Shown: piece after piece, positions 12,700-26,799 of the stretch | Numbering within the stretch: position 1 is the stretch's first letter | Layout: each line of letters starts with the position of its first letter | Origin: Siphonodentalium dalli | Taxonomy: Eukaryota > Mollusca > Scaphopoda > Gadilida > Siphonodentaliidae | Direction: 5' to 3' | NCBI GenBank assembly: GCA_032622095.1 | Contig: CP136064.1 | Span: forward strand, 129,257,605 to 129,321,604 | DNA length: 64,000 nucleotides | Position numbers and translations under genes: made by a program | Notes under the pieces: model-generated | What the model was told of the DNA's origin: nothing | The model's input: the letters and a program-made list of their open reading frames with translations, nothing else | The model's database searches: none

Positions 12700-15480
12700 C
12701 GTGTCTCGCACAGGACGGTATAGAGACTCAGACTGAATCTTACTGCGGAGCGTGTCTCACATAGGACGGTATAGAGACTCAGAGTGAATCTTACTACGGA
12801 GCGTGTCTCACATAGGACGGTATAGAGACTCGGACTGAATCTTACTGCGGAGCGTGTCTCAAACAGGACGGTATAGAGACTCAGAGTGAATCTTACTGCG
12901 AGCGTGTCTCACACAGGACGGTATAGAGACTCAGAGTGAATCTTACTACGGAGCGTGTCTCACACAGGACGGTATAGAGACTCAGAGTGAATCTTACTAC
13001 GGAGCGTGTCTCACACAGGACGGTATAGAGACTCAGACTGAATCTTACTGCGAGCGTGTCTCACACAGGACGGTATAGAGACTCAGACTGAATCTTACTG
13101 CGGAGCGTGTCTCACACAGGACGGTATAGAGACTCAGAGTGAATCTTACTGCGGAGCGTGTATCGCACAGGACGGTATAGAGACTCAGAGTGAATCTTAC
13201 TGCGGAGCGTGTCTCACACAGGACGGTATAGAGACTCAGACTGAATCTTACTACGGAGCGTGTCTCACACAGGACGGTATAGAGACTCAGACTGAATCTT
13301 ACTGCGGAGCGTGTCTCGCACAGGACGATATAGAGACTCAGAGTGAATCTTACTGCGGAGCGTGTCTCGCACAGGACGGTATAGAGACTCAGAGTGAATC
13401 TTACTGCGGAGCGTGTCTCACATAGGACGGTATAGAGACTCAGACTGAATCTTACTGCGGAGCGTGTCTCACACAGGACGGTATAGAGACTCAGAGTGAA
13501 TCTTACTGCGGAGCGTGTCTCACACAGGACGGTATAGAGACTCAGACTGAATCTTACTGCGGAGCGTGTCTCACACAGGACGGTATAGAGACTCAGAGTG
13601 AATCTTACTACGGAGCGTGTAACACACAGGACGGTGTAGAGACTCAGAGTGAATCTTACTGCGGAGCGTGTCTCACACAGGACGGTATAGAGACTCAGAG
13701 TGAATCTTACTGCGGAGCGTGTCTCACACAGGACGGTATAGAGACTCAGAGTGAATCTTACTGCGGAGTGTGTCTCACACAGGACGGTATAGAGACTCAG
13801 AGTGAATCTTACTGCGGAGTGTGTCTCACACAGGACGGTATAGAGACTCAGAGTGAATCTTACTACGGAGCGTGTCTCACACAGGACGGTATAGAGACTC
13901 AGAGTGAATCTTACTACGGAGCGTGTCTCGCACAGGACGGTATAGAGACTCAGAGTGAATCTTACTACGGAGCGTGTCTCACACAGGACGGTATAGAGAC
14001 TCAGAGTGAATCTTACTACGGAGCGTGTCTCGCACAGGACGGTATAGAGACTCAGAGTGAATCTTACTACGGAGCGTGTCTCACACAGGACGGTATAGAG
14101 ACTCAGAGTGAATCTTACTGCGGAGCGTGTCTCACACAGGACGGTATAGAGACTCAGAGTGAATCTTACTGCGGAGCGTGTCTCACACAGGACGGTATAG
14201 ACACTCAGAGTGAATCTTACTACGGAGCGTGTCTCACACAGGACGGTATAGAGACTCAGACTGAATCTTACTACGGAGCGTGTCTCACACAGGACGGTAT
14301 AGAGACTCAGAGTGAATCTTACTGCGGAGCGTGTCTCACACAGGACGGTATAGAGACTCAGACTGAATCTTACTACGGAGCGTGTCTCACACAGGACGGT
14401 ATAGACACTCAGAGTGAATCTTACTACGGAGCGTGTATCGCACAGGACGGTATAGAGACTCAGAGTGAATCTGACATTAGAGCGTGTCTCACACAGGACG
14501 ATATAGAGACTCAGAGTGAATCTTACTACGGAGCGTGTCTCACACAGGACGGTATAGAGACTCAGAGTGAATCTTACTACGGAGCGTGTCTCACACAGGA
14601 CGGTATAGAGACTCAGAGTGAATCTGACATTAGAGCGTGTCTCACACAGGACGGTATAGAGACTCAGAGTGAATCTTACTGCGAGCGTGTCTCACACAGG
14701 ACGGTATAGAGACTCAGAGTGAATCTTACTGCGGAGCGTGTATCGCACAGGACGGTATAGAGACTCAGAGTGAATCTTACTGCGGAGCGTGTCTCACACA
14801 GGACGGTATAGAGACTCAGAGTGAATCTGACATTAGAGCGTATCTCACACAGGACGATATAGAGACTCAGAGTGAATCTTACTACGGAGCGTGTCTCACA
14901 CAGGACGGTATAGAGACTCAGACTGAATCTTACTGCGGAGCGTGTCTCACACAGGACGGTATAGAGACTCAGAGTGAATCTTACTACGGAGCGTGTCACA
15001 CACAGGACGGTATAGAGACTCAGATTGAATCTTACTACGGAGCGTGTCTCACACAGGACGGTGTAGATACTCAGAGTGAATCTTACTGCGGAGCGTGTCT
15101 CACACAGGACGGTATAGACACTCAGAGTGAATCTTACTACGGAGCGTGTATCGCACAGGACGGTATAGAGACTCAGAGTGAATCTTACTACGGAGCGTGT
15201 CTCACACAGGACGGTATAGAGACTCAGAGTGAATCTTACTACGGAGCATGTCTCACACAGGACGGTATAGAGACTCAGAGTGAATCTTACTACGGAGCGT
15301 GTCTCACACAGGACGGTGTAGATACTCAGAGTGAATCTTACTGCGGAGCGTGTCTCACACAGGACGGTATAGACACTCAGAGTGAATCTTACTACGGAGC
15401 GTGTATCGCACAGGACGGTATAGACACTCAGAGTGAATCTTACTACGGAGCGTGTATCGCACAGGACGGTATAGAGACTC
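12700..15480. repeat. Higher-order block A1 (copy of 15.8-18.84 kb)
   Basis: The order of variant units here matches that of about 15800-18840. Landmarks are the paired CTCACATAGG units (12.76/15.82 kb), a CAGATTGAATC unit (15020/18381) and GTGTAGATACTC units (15.06 and 15.31 versus 18.42 and 18.68 kb). A plus-strand stretch of 313 codons at 13768-14709 recurs at 16977-17918 with only a few replacements. The offset grows from about 3.06 to 3.36 kb through gain or loss of whole units. The similarity ends near 15485. Confidence 0.85.
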
Positions 15481-15799
15481 AGACTGAATCTTACTACGGT
15501 GCGTGTCTCACACAGGACGGTATAGAGACTCAGAGTGAATCTGACATTAGAGCGTATCTCACACAGGACGGTATAGAGACTCAGAGTGAATCTTACTACG
15601 GAGCGTGTCTCGCACAGGACGATATAGAGACTCAGACTGAATCTTACTGCGGAGCGTGTCTCACACAGGACGGTATAGAGACTCAGACTGAATCTTACTG
15701 CGGAGCGTGTCTCACACAGGACGGTATAGAGACTCAGAGTGAATCTTACTACGGAGCGTGTCTCACACAGGACGATATAGAGACTCAGACTGAATCTTA

Positions 15800-18700
15800 C
15801 TGCGGAGCGTGTCTCACATAGGACGGTATAGAGACTCAGAGTGAATCTTACTACGGAGCGTGTCTCACATAGGACGGTATAGAGACTCAGACTGAATCTT
15901 ACTACGGAGCGTGTCTCACACAGGACGGTATAGAGACTCAGAGTGAATCTTACTACGGAGCGTGTCTCACACAGGACGGTATAGAGACTCAGAGTGAATC
16001 TTACTGCGAGCGTGTCTCACACAGGACGGTATAGAGACTCAGAGTGAATCTTACTACGGAGCGTGTCTCACACAGGACGGTATAGAGACTCAGAGTGAAT
16101 CTTACTACGGAGCGTGTCTCACACAGGACGGTATAGAGACTCAGACTGAATCTTACTGCGAGCGTGTCTCACACAGGACGGTATAGAGACTCAGAGTGAA
16201 TCTTACTGCGAGCGTGTCTCACACAGGACGGTATAGAGACTCAGACTGAATCTTACTGCGGAGCGTGTCTCACACAGGACGGTATAGAGACTCAGACTGA
16301 ATCTTACTGCGGAGCGTGTCTCACACAGGACGGTATAGAGACTCAGAGTGAATCTTACTGCGGAGCGTGTATCGCACAGGACGGTATAGAGACTCAGAGT
16401 GAATCTTACTGCGGAGCGTGTCTCACACAGGACGGTATAGAGACTCAGACTGAATCTTACTACGGAGCGTGTCTCACACAGGACGGTATAGAGACTCAGA
16501 CTGAATCTTACTGCGGAGCGTGTCTCGCACAGGACGATATAGAGACTCAGAGTGAATCTTACTGCGGAGCGTGTCTCGCACAGGACGGTATAGAGACTCA
16601 GAGTGAATCTTACTGCGGAGCGTGTCTCACATAGGACGGTATAGAGACTCAGACTGAATCTTACTGCGGAGCGTGTCTCACACAGGACGGTATAGAGACT
16701 CAGAGTGAATCTTACTGCGGAGCGTGTCTCACACAGGACGGTATAGAGACTCAGACTGAATCTTACTGCGGAGCGTGTCTCACACAGGACGGTATAGAGA
16801 CTCAGAGTGAATCTTACTACGGAGCGTGTAACACACAGGACGGTGTAGAGACTCAGAGTGAATCTTACTGCGGAGCGTGTCTCACACAGGACGGTATAGA
16901 GACTCAGAGTGAATCTTACTGCGGAGCGTGTCTCACACAGGACGGTATAGAGACTCAGAGTGAATCTTACTGCGGAGTGTGTCTCACACAGGACGGTATA
17001 GAGACTCAGAGTGAATCTTACTGCGGAGTGTGTCTCACACAGGACGGTATAGAGACTCAGAGTGAATCTTACTACGGAGCGTGTCTCACACAGGACGGTA
17101 TAGAGACTCAGAGTGAATCTCACTACGGAGCGTGTCTCGCACAGGACGGTATAGAGACTCAGAGTGAATCTTACTACGGAGCGTGTCTCACACAGGACGG
17201 TATAGAGACTCAGAGTGAATCTTACTACGGAGCGTGTCTCGCACAGGACGGTATAGAGACTCAGAGTGAATCTTACTACGGAGCGTGTCTCACACAGGAC
17301 GGTATAGAGACTCAGAGTGAATCTTACTGCGGAGCGTGTCTCACACAGGACGGTATAGAGACTCAGAGTGAATCTTACTGCGGAGCGTGTCTCACACAGG
17401 ACGGTATAGAGACTCAGAGTGAATCTTACTACGGAGCGTGTCTCACACAGGACGGTATAGAGACTCAGACTGAATCTTACTACGGAGCGTGTCTCACACA
17501 GGACGGTATAGAGACTCAGAGTGAATCTTACTGCGGAGCGTGTCTCACACAGGACGGTATAGAGACTCAGACTGAATCTTACTACGGAGCGTGTCTCACA
17601 CAGGACGGTATAGACACTCAGAGTGAATCTTACTACGGAGCGTGTATCGCACAGGACGGTATAGAGACTCAGAGTGAATCTGACATTAGAGCGTGTCTCA
17701 CACAGGACGATATAGAGACTCAGAGTGAATCTTACTACGGAGCGTGTCTCACACAGGACGGTATAGAGACTCAGAGTGAATCTTACTACGGAGCGTGTCT
17801 CACACAGGACGGTATAGAGACTCAGAGTGAATCTGACATTAGAGCGTGTCTCACACAGGACGGTATAGAGACTCAGAGTGAATCTTACTGCGAGCGTGTC
17901 TCACACAGGACGGTATAGAGACTCAGAGTGAATCTTACTGCGGAGCGTGTCTCACACAGGACGGTATAGAGACTCAGAGTGAATCTTACTGCGGAGCGTG
18001 TCTCACACAGGACGGTATAGAGACTCAGAGTGAATCTTACTGCGAGCGTGTCTCACACAGGACGGTATAGAGACTCAGAGTGAATCTTACTGCGGAGCGT
18101 GTATCGCACAGGACGGTATAGAGACTCAGAGTGAATCTTACTGCGGAGCGTGTCTCACACAGGACGGTATAGAGACTCAGAGTGAATCTGACATTAGAGC
18201 GTATCTCACACAGGACGATATAGAGACTCAGAGTGAATCTTACTACGGAGCGTGTCTCACACAGGACGGTATAGAGACTCAGACTGAATCTTACTGCGGA
18301 GCGTGTCTCACACAGGACGGTATAGAGACTCAGAGTGAATCTTACTACGGAGCGTGTCACACACAGGACGGTATAGAGACTCAGATTGAATCTTACTACG
18401 GAGCGTGTCTCACACAGGACGGTGTAGATACTCAGAGTGAATCTTACTGCGGAGCGTGTCTCACACAGGACGGTATAGACACTCAGAGTGAATCTTACTA
18501 CGGAGCGTGTATCGCACAGGACGGTATAGAGACTCAGAGTGAATCTTACTACGGAGCGTGTCTCACACAGGACGGTATAGAGACTCAGAGTGAATCTTAC
18601 TACGGAGCATGTCTCACACAGGACGGTATAGAGACTCAGAGTGAATCTTACTACGGAGCGTGTCTCACACAGGACGGTGTAGATACTCAGAGTGAATCTT

Positions 18701-18840
18701 ACTGCGGAGCGTGTCTCACACAGGACGGTATAGACACTCAGAGTGAATCTTACTACGGAGCGTGTATCGCACAGGACGGTATAGACACTCAGAGTGAATC
18801 TTACTACGGAGCGTGTATCGCACAGGACGGTATAGAGACT
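15800..18840. repeat. Higher-order block A2
   Basis: This is the second copy of block A1, directly following it. Landmarks are as given for A1, and the minus-strand 107-codon open stretch at 14676-14999 recurs identically at 18037-18360. Because both copies keep the same order of otherwise random variant units, the duplication moved dozens of units at once and is more recent than the variation among single units. Confidence 0.85.
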
Positions 18841-21800
18841 CAGAGTGAATCTTACTACGGAGCGTGTATCGCACAGGACGGTATAGAGACTCAGAGTGAA
18901 TCTTACTGCGGAGCGTGTGTCTCACACAGGACGGTATAGAGACTCAGAGTGAATCTTACTACGGAGCGTGTCTCACACAGGACGGTATAGAGACTCAGAG
19001 TGAATCTTACTGCGGAGCGTGTCTCACACAGGACGGTAAAGAGACTCAGAGTGAATCTTACTACGGAGCGTGTCTCGCACAGGACGATATAGAGACTCAG
19101 AGTGAATCTTACTACGGAGCGTGTCTCACACAGGACGGTATAGACACTCAGAGTGAATCTTACTACGGAGCGTGTCTCACACAGGACGGTATAGACACTC
19201 AGAGTGAATCTTACTACGGAGCGTGTATCGCACAGGACGGTATAGACACTCAGAGTGAATCTTACTGCGGAGCGTGTATCGCACAGGACGGTATAGAGAC
19301 TCAGAGTGAATCTTACTACGGAGCGTGTATCGCACAGGACGGTATAGAGACTCAGAGTGAATCTTACTGCGGAGCGTGTCTCACACAGGACGGTATAGAG
19401 ACTCAGAGTGAATCTTACTGCGGAGCGTGTCTCACACAGGACGGTATAGAGACTCAGAGTGAATCTTACTACGGAGCGTGTCTCGCACAGGACGATATAG
19501 AGACTCAGAGTGAATCTTACTACGGAGCGTGTCTCACACAGGACGGTATAGAGACTCAGAGTGAATCTTACTACGGAGCGTGTCTCACACAGGACGGTAT
19601 AGAGACTCAGAGTGAATCTTACTACGGAGCGTGTCTCACACAGGACGGTATAGACACTCAGAGTGAATCTTACTACGGAGCGTGTATCGCACAGGACGGT
19701 ATAGAGACTCAGAGTGAATCTTACTGCGGAGCGTGTCTCACACAGGACGGTATAGAGACTCAGAGTGAATCTTACTACGGAGCGTGTCTCACACAGGACG
19801 GTATAGAGACTCAGAGTGAATCTTACTGCGGAGCGTGTCTCACACAGGACGGTAAAGAGACTCAGAGTGAATCTTACTACGGAGCGTGTCTCGCACAGGA
19901 CGATATAGAGACTCAGAGTGAATCTTACTACGGAGCGTGTCTCACACAGGACGGTATAGAGACTCAGAGTGAATCTTACTACGGAGCGTGTCTCACACAG
20001 GACGGTATAGAGACTCAGAGTGAATCTTACTACGGAGCGTGTCTCACACAGGACGGTATAGAGACTCAGAGTGAATCTTACTGCGGAGCGTGTCTCACAC
20101 AGGACGGTATAGAGACTCAGAGTGAATCTTACTACGGAGCGTGTCTCACACAGGACGGTATAGAGACTCAGAGTGAATCTGACATTAGAGCGTGTCTCAC
20201 ACAGGACGGTGTAGATACTCAGAGTGAATCTTACTGCGAGCGTGTCTCACACAGGACGGTATAGAGACTCAGAGTGAATCTTACTGCGGAGCGTGTCTCA
20301 CACAGGACGGTAAAGAGACTCAGAGTGAATCTTACTACGGAGCGTGTCTCACACAGGACGGTATAGAGACTCAGAGTGAATCTTACTACGGAGCGTGTCT
20401 CACACAGGACGGTATAGAGACTCAGAGTGAATCTTACTGCGGAGCGTGTCTCACACAGGACGGTATAGAGACTCAGAGTGAATCTTACTGCGGAGCGTGT
20501 CTCACACAGGACGGTATAGAGACTCAGAGTGAATCTTACTGCGGAGCGTGTCTCGCACAGGACGATATAGAGACTCAGAGTGAATCTTACTACGGAGCGT
20601 GTCTCACACAGGACGGTATAGAGACTCAGAGTGAATCTGACATTAGAGCGTGTCTCACACAGGACGGTGTAGATACTCAGAGTGAATCTTACTGCGAGCG
20701 TGTCTCACACAGGACGGTATAGAGACTCAGACTGAATCTTACTGCGGAGCGTGTCTCACACAGGACGGTATAGAGACTCAGAGTGAATCTTACTGCGGAG
20801 CGTGTCTCACACAGGACGGTATAGAGACTCAGAGTGAATCTTACTGCGGAGCGTGTCTCACACAGGACGGTATAGAGACTCAGACTGAATCTTACTACGG
20901 AGCGTGTCTCACACAGGACGGTATAGAGACTCAGAGTGAATCTTACTACGGAGCATGTCTCACACAGGACGGTATAGAGACTCAGAGTGAATCTTACTAC
21001 GGAGCATGTCTCACACAGGACGGTATAGAGACTCAGACTGAATCTTACTACGGAGCGTGTCTCACACAGGACGGTATAGAGACTCAGAGTGAATCTGACA
21101 TTAGAGCGTGTCTCACACAGGACGGTATAGAGACTCAGAGTGAATCTTACTACGGAGCGTGTATCGCACAGGACGGTATAGAGACTCAGAGTGAATCTTA
21201 CTGCGGAGCGTGTATCGCACAGGACGGTATAGAGACTCAGAGTGAATCTTACTGCGGAGCGTGTCTCACACAGGACGGTATAGAGACTCAGAGTGAATCT
21301 TACTACGGAGCGTGTCTCACACAGGACGGTATAGAGACTCAGAGTGAATCTTACTACGGAGCGTGTATCGCACAGGACGGTATAGAGACTCAGAGTGAAT
21401 CTTACTACGGAGCGTGTCTCGCACAGGACGGTATAGAGACTCAGAGTGAATCTTACTGCGAGCGTGTCTCACACAGGACGGTATAGAGACTCAGAGTGAA
21501 TCTTACTACGGAGCGTGTATCACAGGACGGTATAGAGACTCAGAGTGAATCTTACTGCGAGCGTGTCTCACACAGGACGGTATAGAGACTCAGAGTGAAT
21601 CTTTCTGCGGAGCGTGTCTCACACAGGACGGTATAGAGACTCAGAGTGAATCTTACTACGGAGCGTGTCTCACACAGGACGGTATAGAGACTCAGAGTGA
21701 ATCTTACTACGGAGCGTGTCTCGCACAGGACGATATATATAGAGACTCAGAGTGAATCTTACTGCGGAGCGTGTCTCGCACAGGACGGTATAGAGACTCA

Positions 21801-23480
21801 GAGTGAATCTGACATTAGAGCGTGTCTCACACAGGACGGTGTAGATACTCAGAGTGAATCTTACTGCGAGCGTGTCTCACACAGGACGGTATAGAGACTC
21901 AGAGTGAATCTTACTGCGGAGCGTGTCTCACACAGGACGGTATAGAGACTCAGAGTGAATCTTACTGCGGAGCGTGTCTCGCACAGGACGGTATAGAGAC
22001 TCAGAGTGAATCTTACTACGGAGCGTGTATCGCACAGGACGGTATAGAGACTCAGAGTGAATCTTACTACGGAGCGTGTCTCACACAGGACGGTATAGAG
22101 ACTCAGAGTGAATCTTACTGCGGAGCGTGTCTCACACAGGACGGTATAGAGACTCAGAGTGAATCTTACTGCGGAGCGTGTCTCGCACAGGACGGTATAG
22201 AGACTCAGAGTGAATCTTACTGCGGAGCGTGTATCGCACAGGACGGTATAGAGACTCAGAGTGAATCTTACTACGGAGCGTGTCTCACACAGGACGGTAT
22301 AGAGACTCAGAGTGAATCTTACTACGGAGCGTGTCTCACACAGGACGGTATAGAGACTCAGACTGAATCTTACTACGGAGCGTGTCTCACACAGGACGGT
22401 ATAGAGACTCAGAGTGAATCTTACTACGGAGCATGTCTCACACAGGACGGTATAGAGACTCAGAGTGAATCTTACTACGGAGCATGTCTCACACAGGACG
22501 GTATAGAGACTCAGACTGAATCTTACTACGGAGCGTGTCTCACACAGGACGGTATAGAGACTCAGAGTGAATCTGACATTAGAGCGTGTCTCACACAGGA
22601 CGGTATAGAGACTCAGAGTGAATCTTACTACGGAGCGTGTATCGCACAGGACGGTATAGAGACTCAGAGTGAATCTTACTACGGAGCGTGTCTCACACAG
22701 GACGGTATAGAGACTCAGAGGTGAATCTTACTACGGAGCGTGTATCGCACAGGACGGTATAGAGACTCAGAGTGAATCTTACTACGGAGCGTGTCTCGCA
22801 CAGGACGGTATAGAGACTCAGAGTGAATCTTACTGCGAGCGTGTCTCACACAGGACGGTATAGAGACTCAGAGTGAATCTTACTGCGGAGCGTGTCTCAC
22901 ACAGGACGGTATAGAGACTCAGAGTGAATCTTACTACGGAGCGTGTCTCACACAGGACGGTATAGAGACTCAGAGTGAATCTTACTGCGGAGCGTGTCTC
23001 ACACAGGACGGTATAGAGACTCAGAGTGAATCTTACTACGGAGCGTGTCTCACACAGGACGGTATAGAGACTCAGACTGAATCTTACTGCGGAGCGTGTC
23101 CTCACACAGGACGGTATAGAGACTCAGAGTGAATCTTCTGCGGAGCGTGTCTCACACAGGACGGTATAGAGACTCAGAGTGAATCTTACTGCGGAGCGTG
23201 TCTCACACAGGACGGTATAGAGACTCAGACTGAATCTTACTACGGAGCGTGTCTCACACAGGACGGTATAGAGACTCAGAGTGAATCTTACTACGGAGCA
23301 TGTCTCACACAGGACGGTATAGAGACTCAGACTGAATCTTACTACGGAGCGTGTCTCACACAGGACGGTATAGAGACTCAGAGTGAATCTTACTACGGAG
23401 CATGTCTCACACAGGACGGTATAGAGACTCAGAGTGAATCTTACTACGGAGCATGTCTCACACAGGACGGTATAGAGACT
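18230..23480. repeat. Higher-order block B1 (about 5.25 kb, copied at +8.57 kb)
   Basis: Unit order from about 18.23 to 23.48 kb is repeated at about 26.80-32.05 kb. Landmarks are CAGATTGAATC (18381/26950), the rare GACGGTAAAGAG units, GATATATATAGAG (21.73/30.31 kb) and CTGCGAGCG units (21.46/30.03 and 22.84/31.41 kb). An offset of about 8570 bp equals 168 units. Beyond 23.48 kb the two orders part. Confidence 0.85.
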
Positions 23481-23500
23481 CAGAGTGAATCTTTACTGCG
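20540..23500. repeat. Higher-order block C1 (2.96 kb, tandem with C2)
   Basis: This block, about 58 units long, recurs directly after itself at 23.50-26.44 kb and, as part of block B2, at about 29.1-32.0 kb. The best marker is a unit with an expanded GACGATATATATAGAG, present once per copy at 21.73, 24.69 and 30.31 kb. The junction between C1 and C2 at about 23.49-23.51 kb carries two unique one-base insertions (CTTTACTGCGG and GCGTGGTCTCGC). Confidence 0.85.
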
Positions 23501-26440
23501 GAGCGTGGTCTCGCACAGGACGATATAGAGACTCAGAGTGAATCTTACTACGGAGCGTGTCTCACACAGGACGGTATAGAGACTCAGAGTGAATCTGACA
23601 TTAGAGCGTGTCTCACACAGGACGGTGTAGATACTCAGAGTGAATCTTACTGCGAGCGTGTCTCACACAGGACGGTATAGAGACTCAGACTGAATCTTAC
23701 TGCGGAGCGTGTCTCACACAGGACGGTATAGAGACTCAGAGTGAATCTTACTGCGGAGCGTGTCTCACACAGGACGGTATAGAGACTCAGAGTGAATCTT
23801 ACTGCGGAGCGTGTCTCACACAGGACGGTATAGAGACTCAGACTGAATCTTACTACGGAGCGTGTCTCACACAGGACGGTATAGAGACTCAGAGTGAATC
23901 TTACTACGGAGCATGTCTCACACAGGACGGTATAGAGACTCAGAGTGAATCTTACTACGGAGCATGTCTCACACAGGACGGTATAGAGACTCAGACTGAA
24001 TCTTACTACGGAGCGTGTCTCACACAGGACGGTATAGAGACTCAGAGTGAATCTGACATTAGAGCGTGTCTCACACAGGACGGTATAGAGACTCAGAGTG
24101 AATCTTACTACGGAGCGTGTATCGCACAGGACGGTATAGAGACTCAGAGTGAATCTTACTGCGGAGCGTGTATCGCACAGGACGGTATAGAGACTCAGAG
24201 TGAATCTTACTGCGGAGCGTGTCTCACACAGGACGGTATAGAGACTCAGAGTGAATCTTACTACGGAGCGTGTCTCACACAGGACGGTATAGAGACTCAG
24301 AGTGAATCTTACTACGGAGCGTGTATCGCACAGGACGGTATAGAGACTCAGAGTGAATCTTACTACGGAGCGTGTCTCGCACAGGACGGTATAGAGACTC
24401 AGAGTGAATCTTACTGCGAGCGTGTCTCACACAGGACGGTATAGAGACTCAGAGTGAATCTTACTACGGAGCGTGTATCACACAGGACGGTATAGAGACT
24501 CAGAGTGAATCTTACTGCGAGCGTGTCTCACACAGGACGGTATAGAGACTCAGAGTGAATCTTTCTGCGGAGCGTGTCTCACACAGGACGTATAGAGACT
24601 CAGAGTGAATCTTACTGCGGAGCGTGTCTCACACAGGACGGTATAGAGACTCAGAGTGAATCTTACTACGGAGCGTGTCTCGCACAGGACGATATATATA
24701 GAGACTCAGAGTGAATCTTACTGCGGAGCGTGTCTCGCACAGGACGGTATAGAGACTCAGAGTGAATCTGACATTAGAGCGTGTCTCACACAGGACGGTG
24801 TAGATACTCAGAGTGAATCTTACTGCGAGCGTGTCTCACACAGGACGGTATAGAGACTCAGAGTGAATCTTACTGCGGAGCGGTGTCTCACACAGGACGG
24901 TATAGAGACTCAGAGTGAATCTTACTGCGGAGCGTGTCTCGCACAGGACGGTATAGAGACTCAGAGTGAATCTTACTACGGAGCGTGTATCGCACAGGAC
25001 GGTATAGAGACTCAGAGTGAATCTTACTACGGAGCGTGTCTCACACAGGACGGTATAGAGACTCAGAGTGAATCTTACTGCGGAGCGTGTCTCACACAGG
25101 ACGGTATAGAGACTCAGAGTGAATCTTACTGCGGAGCGTGTCTCGCACAGGACGGTATAGAGACTCAGAGTGAATCTGACTGCGGAGCGTGTATCGCACA
25201 GGACGGTATAGAGACTCAGAGTGAATCTTACTACGGAGCGTGTCTCACACAGGACGGTATAGAGACTCAGAGTGAATCTTACTACGGAGCGTGTCTCACA
25301 CAGGACGGTATAGAGACTCAGACTGAATCTTACTACGGAGCGTGTCTCACACAGGACGGTATAGAGACTCAGAGTGAATCTTACTACGGAGCATGTCTCA
25401 CACAGGACGGTATAGAGACTCAGAGTGAATCTTACTACGGAGCATGTCTCACACAGGACGGTATAGAGACTCAGACTGAATCTTACTACGGAGCGTGTCT
25501 CACACAGGACGGTATAGAGACTCAGAGTGAATCTGACATTAGAGCGTGTCTCACACAGGACGGTATAGAGACTCAGAGTGAATCTTACTACGGAGCGTGT
25601 ATCGCACAGGACGGTATAGAGACTCAGAGTGAATCTTACTACGGAGCGTGTCTCACACAGGACGGTATAGAGACTCAGAGTGAATCTTACTACGGAGCGT
25701 GTATCGCACAGGACGGTTATAGAGACTCAGAGTGAATCTTACTACGGAGCGTGTCTCGCACAGGACGGTATAGAGACTCAGAGTGAATCTTACTGCGAGC
25801 GTGTCTCACACAGGACGGTATAGAGACTCAGAGTGAATCTTACTGCGGAGCGTGTCTCACACAGGACGGTATAGAGACTCAGAGTGAATCTTACTACGGA
25901 GCGTGTCTCACACAGGACGGTATAGAGACTCAGAGTGAATCTTACTGCGGAGCGTGTCTCACACAGGACGGTATAGAGACTCAGAGTGAATCTTACTACG
26001 GAGCGTGTCTCACACAGGACGGTATAGAGACTCAGACTGAATCTTACTGCGGAGCGTGTCTCACACAGGACGGTATAGAGACTCAGAGTGAATCTTTCTG
26101 CGGAGCGTGTCTCACACAAGGACGGTATAGAGACTCAGAGTGAATCTTACTGCGGAGCGTGTCTCACACAGACGGTATAGAGACTCAGACTGAATCTTAC
26201 TACGGAGCGTGTCTCACACAGGACGGTATAGAGACTCAGAGTGAATCTTACTACGGAGCATGTCTCACACAGGACGGTATAGAGACTCAGACTGAATCTT
26301 ACTACGGAGCGTGTCTCACACAGGACGGTATAGAGACTCAGAGTGAATCTTACTACGGAGCATGTCTCACACAGGACGGTATAGAGACTCAGAGTGAATC
26401 TTACTACGGAGCATGTCTCACACAGGACGGTATAGAGACT
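23500..26440. repeat. Higher-order block C2
   Basis: This is the second tandem copy of block C1. It has several one-base indels not found in the other two copies (GGACGTATAG at 24.59 kb, GAGCGGTGTC at 24.88 kb, GACGGTTATAG at 25.71 kb). These make it either a young duplicate that is mutating by indels only, or a poorly polished piece of consensus. Confidence 0.8.
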
Positions 26441-26799
26441 CAGACTGAATCTTACTACGGAGCGTGTCTCACACAGGACCGGTATAGAGACTCAGAGTGA
26501 ATCTGACATTAGAGCGTGTCTCACACAGGACGGTATAGAGACTCAGAGTGAATCTTACTACGGAGCGTGTATCGCACAGGACGGTATAGAGACTCAGAGT
26601 GAATCTTACTACGGAGCGTGTCTCACACAGGACGGTATAGAGACTCAGAGTGAATCTTACTACGGAGCGTGTATCGCACAGGACGGTATAGAGACTCAGA
26701 GTGAATCTTACTACGGAGCGTGTCTCGCACAGGACGGTATAGAGACTCAGAGTGAATCTTACTGCGAGCGTGTCTCACACAGGACGGTATAGAGACTCA

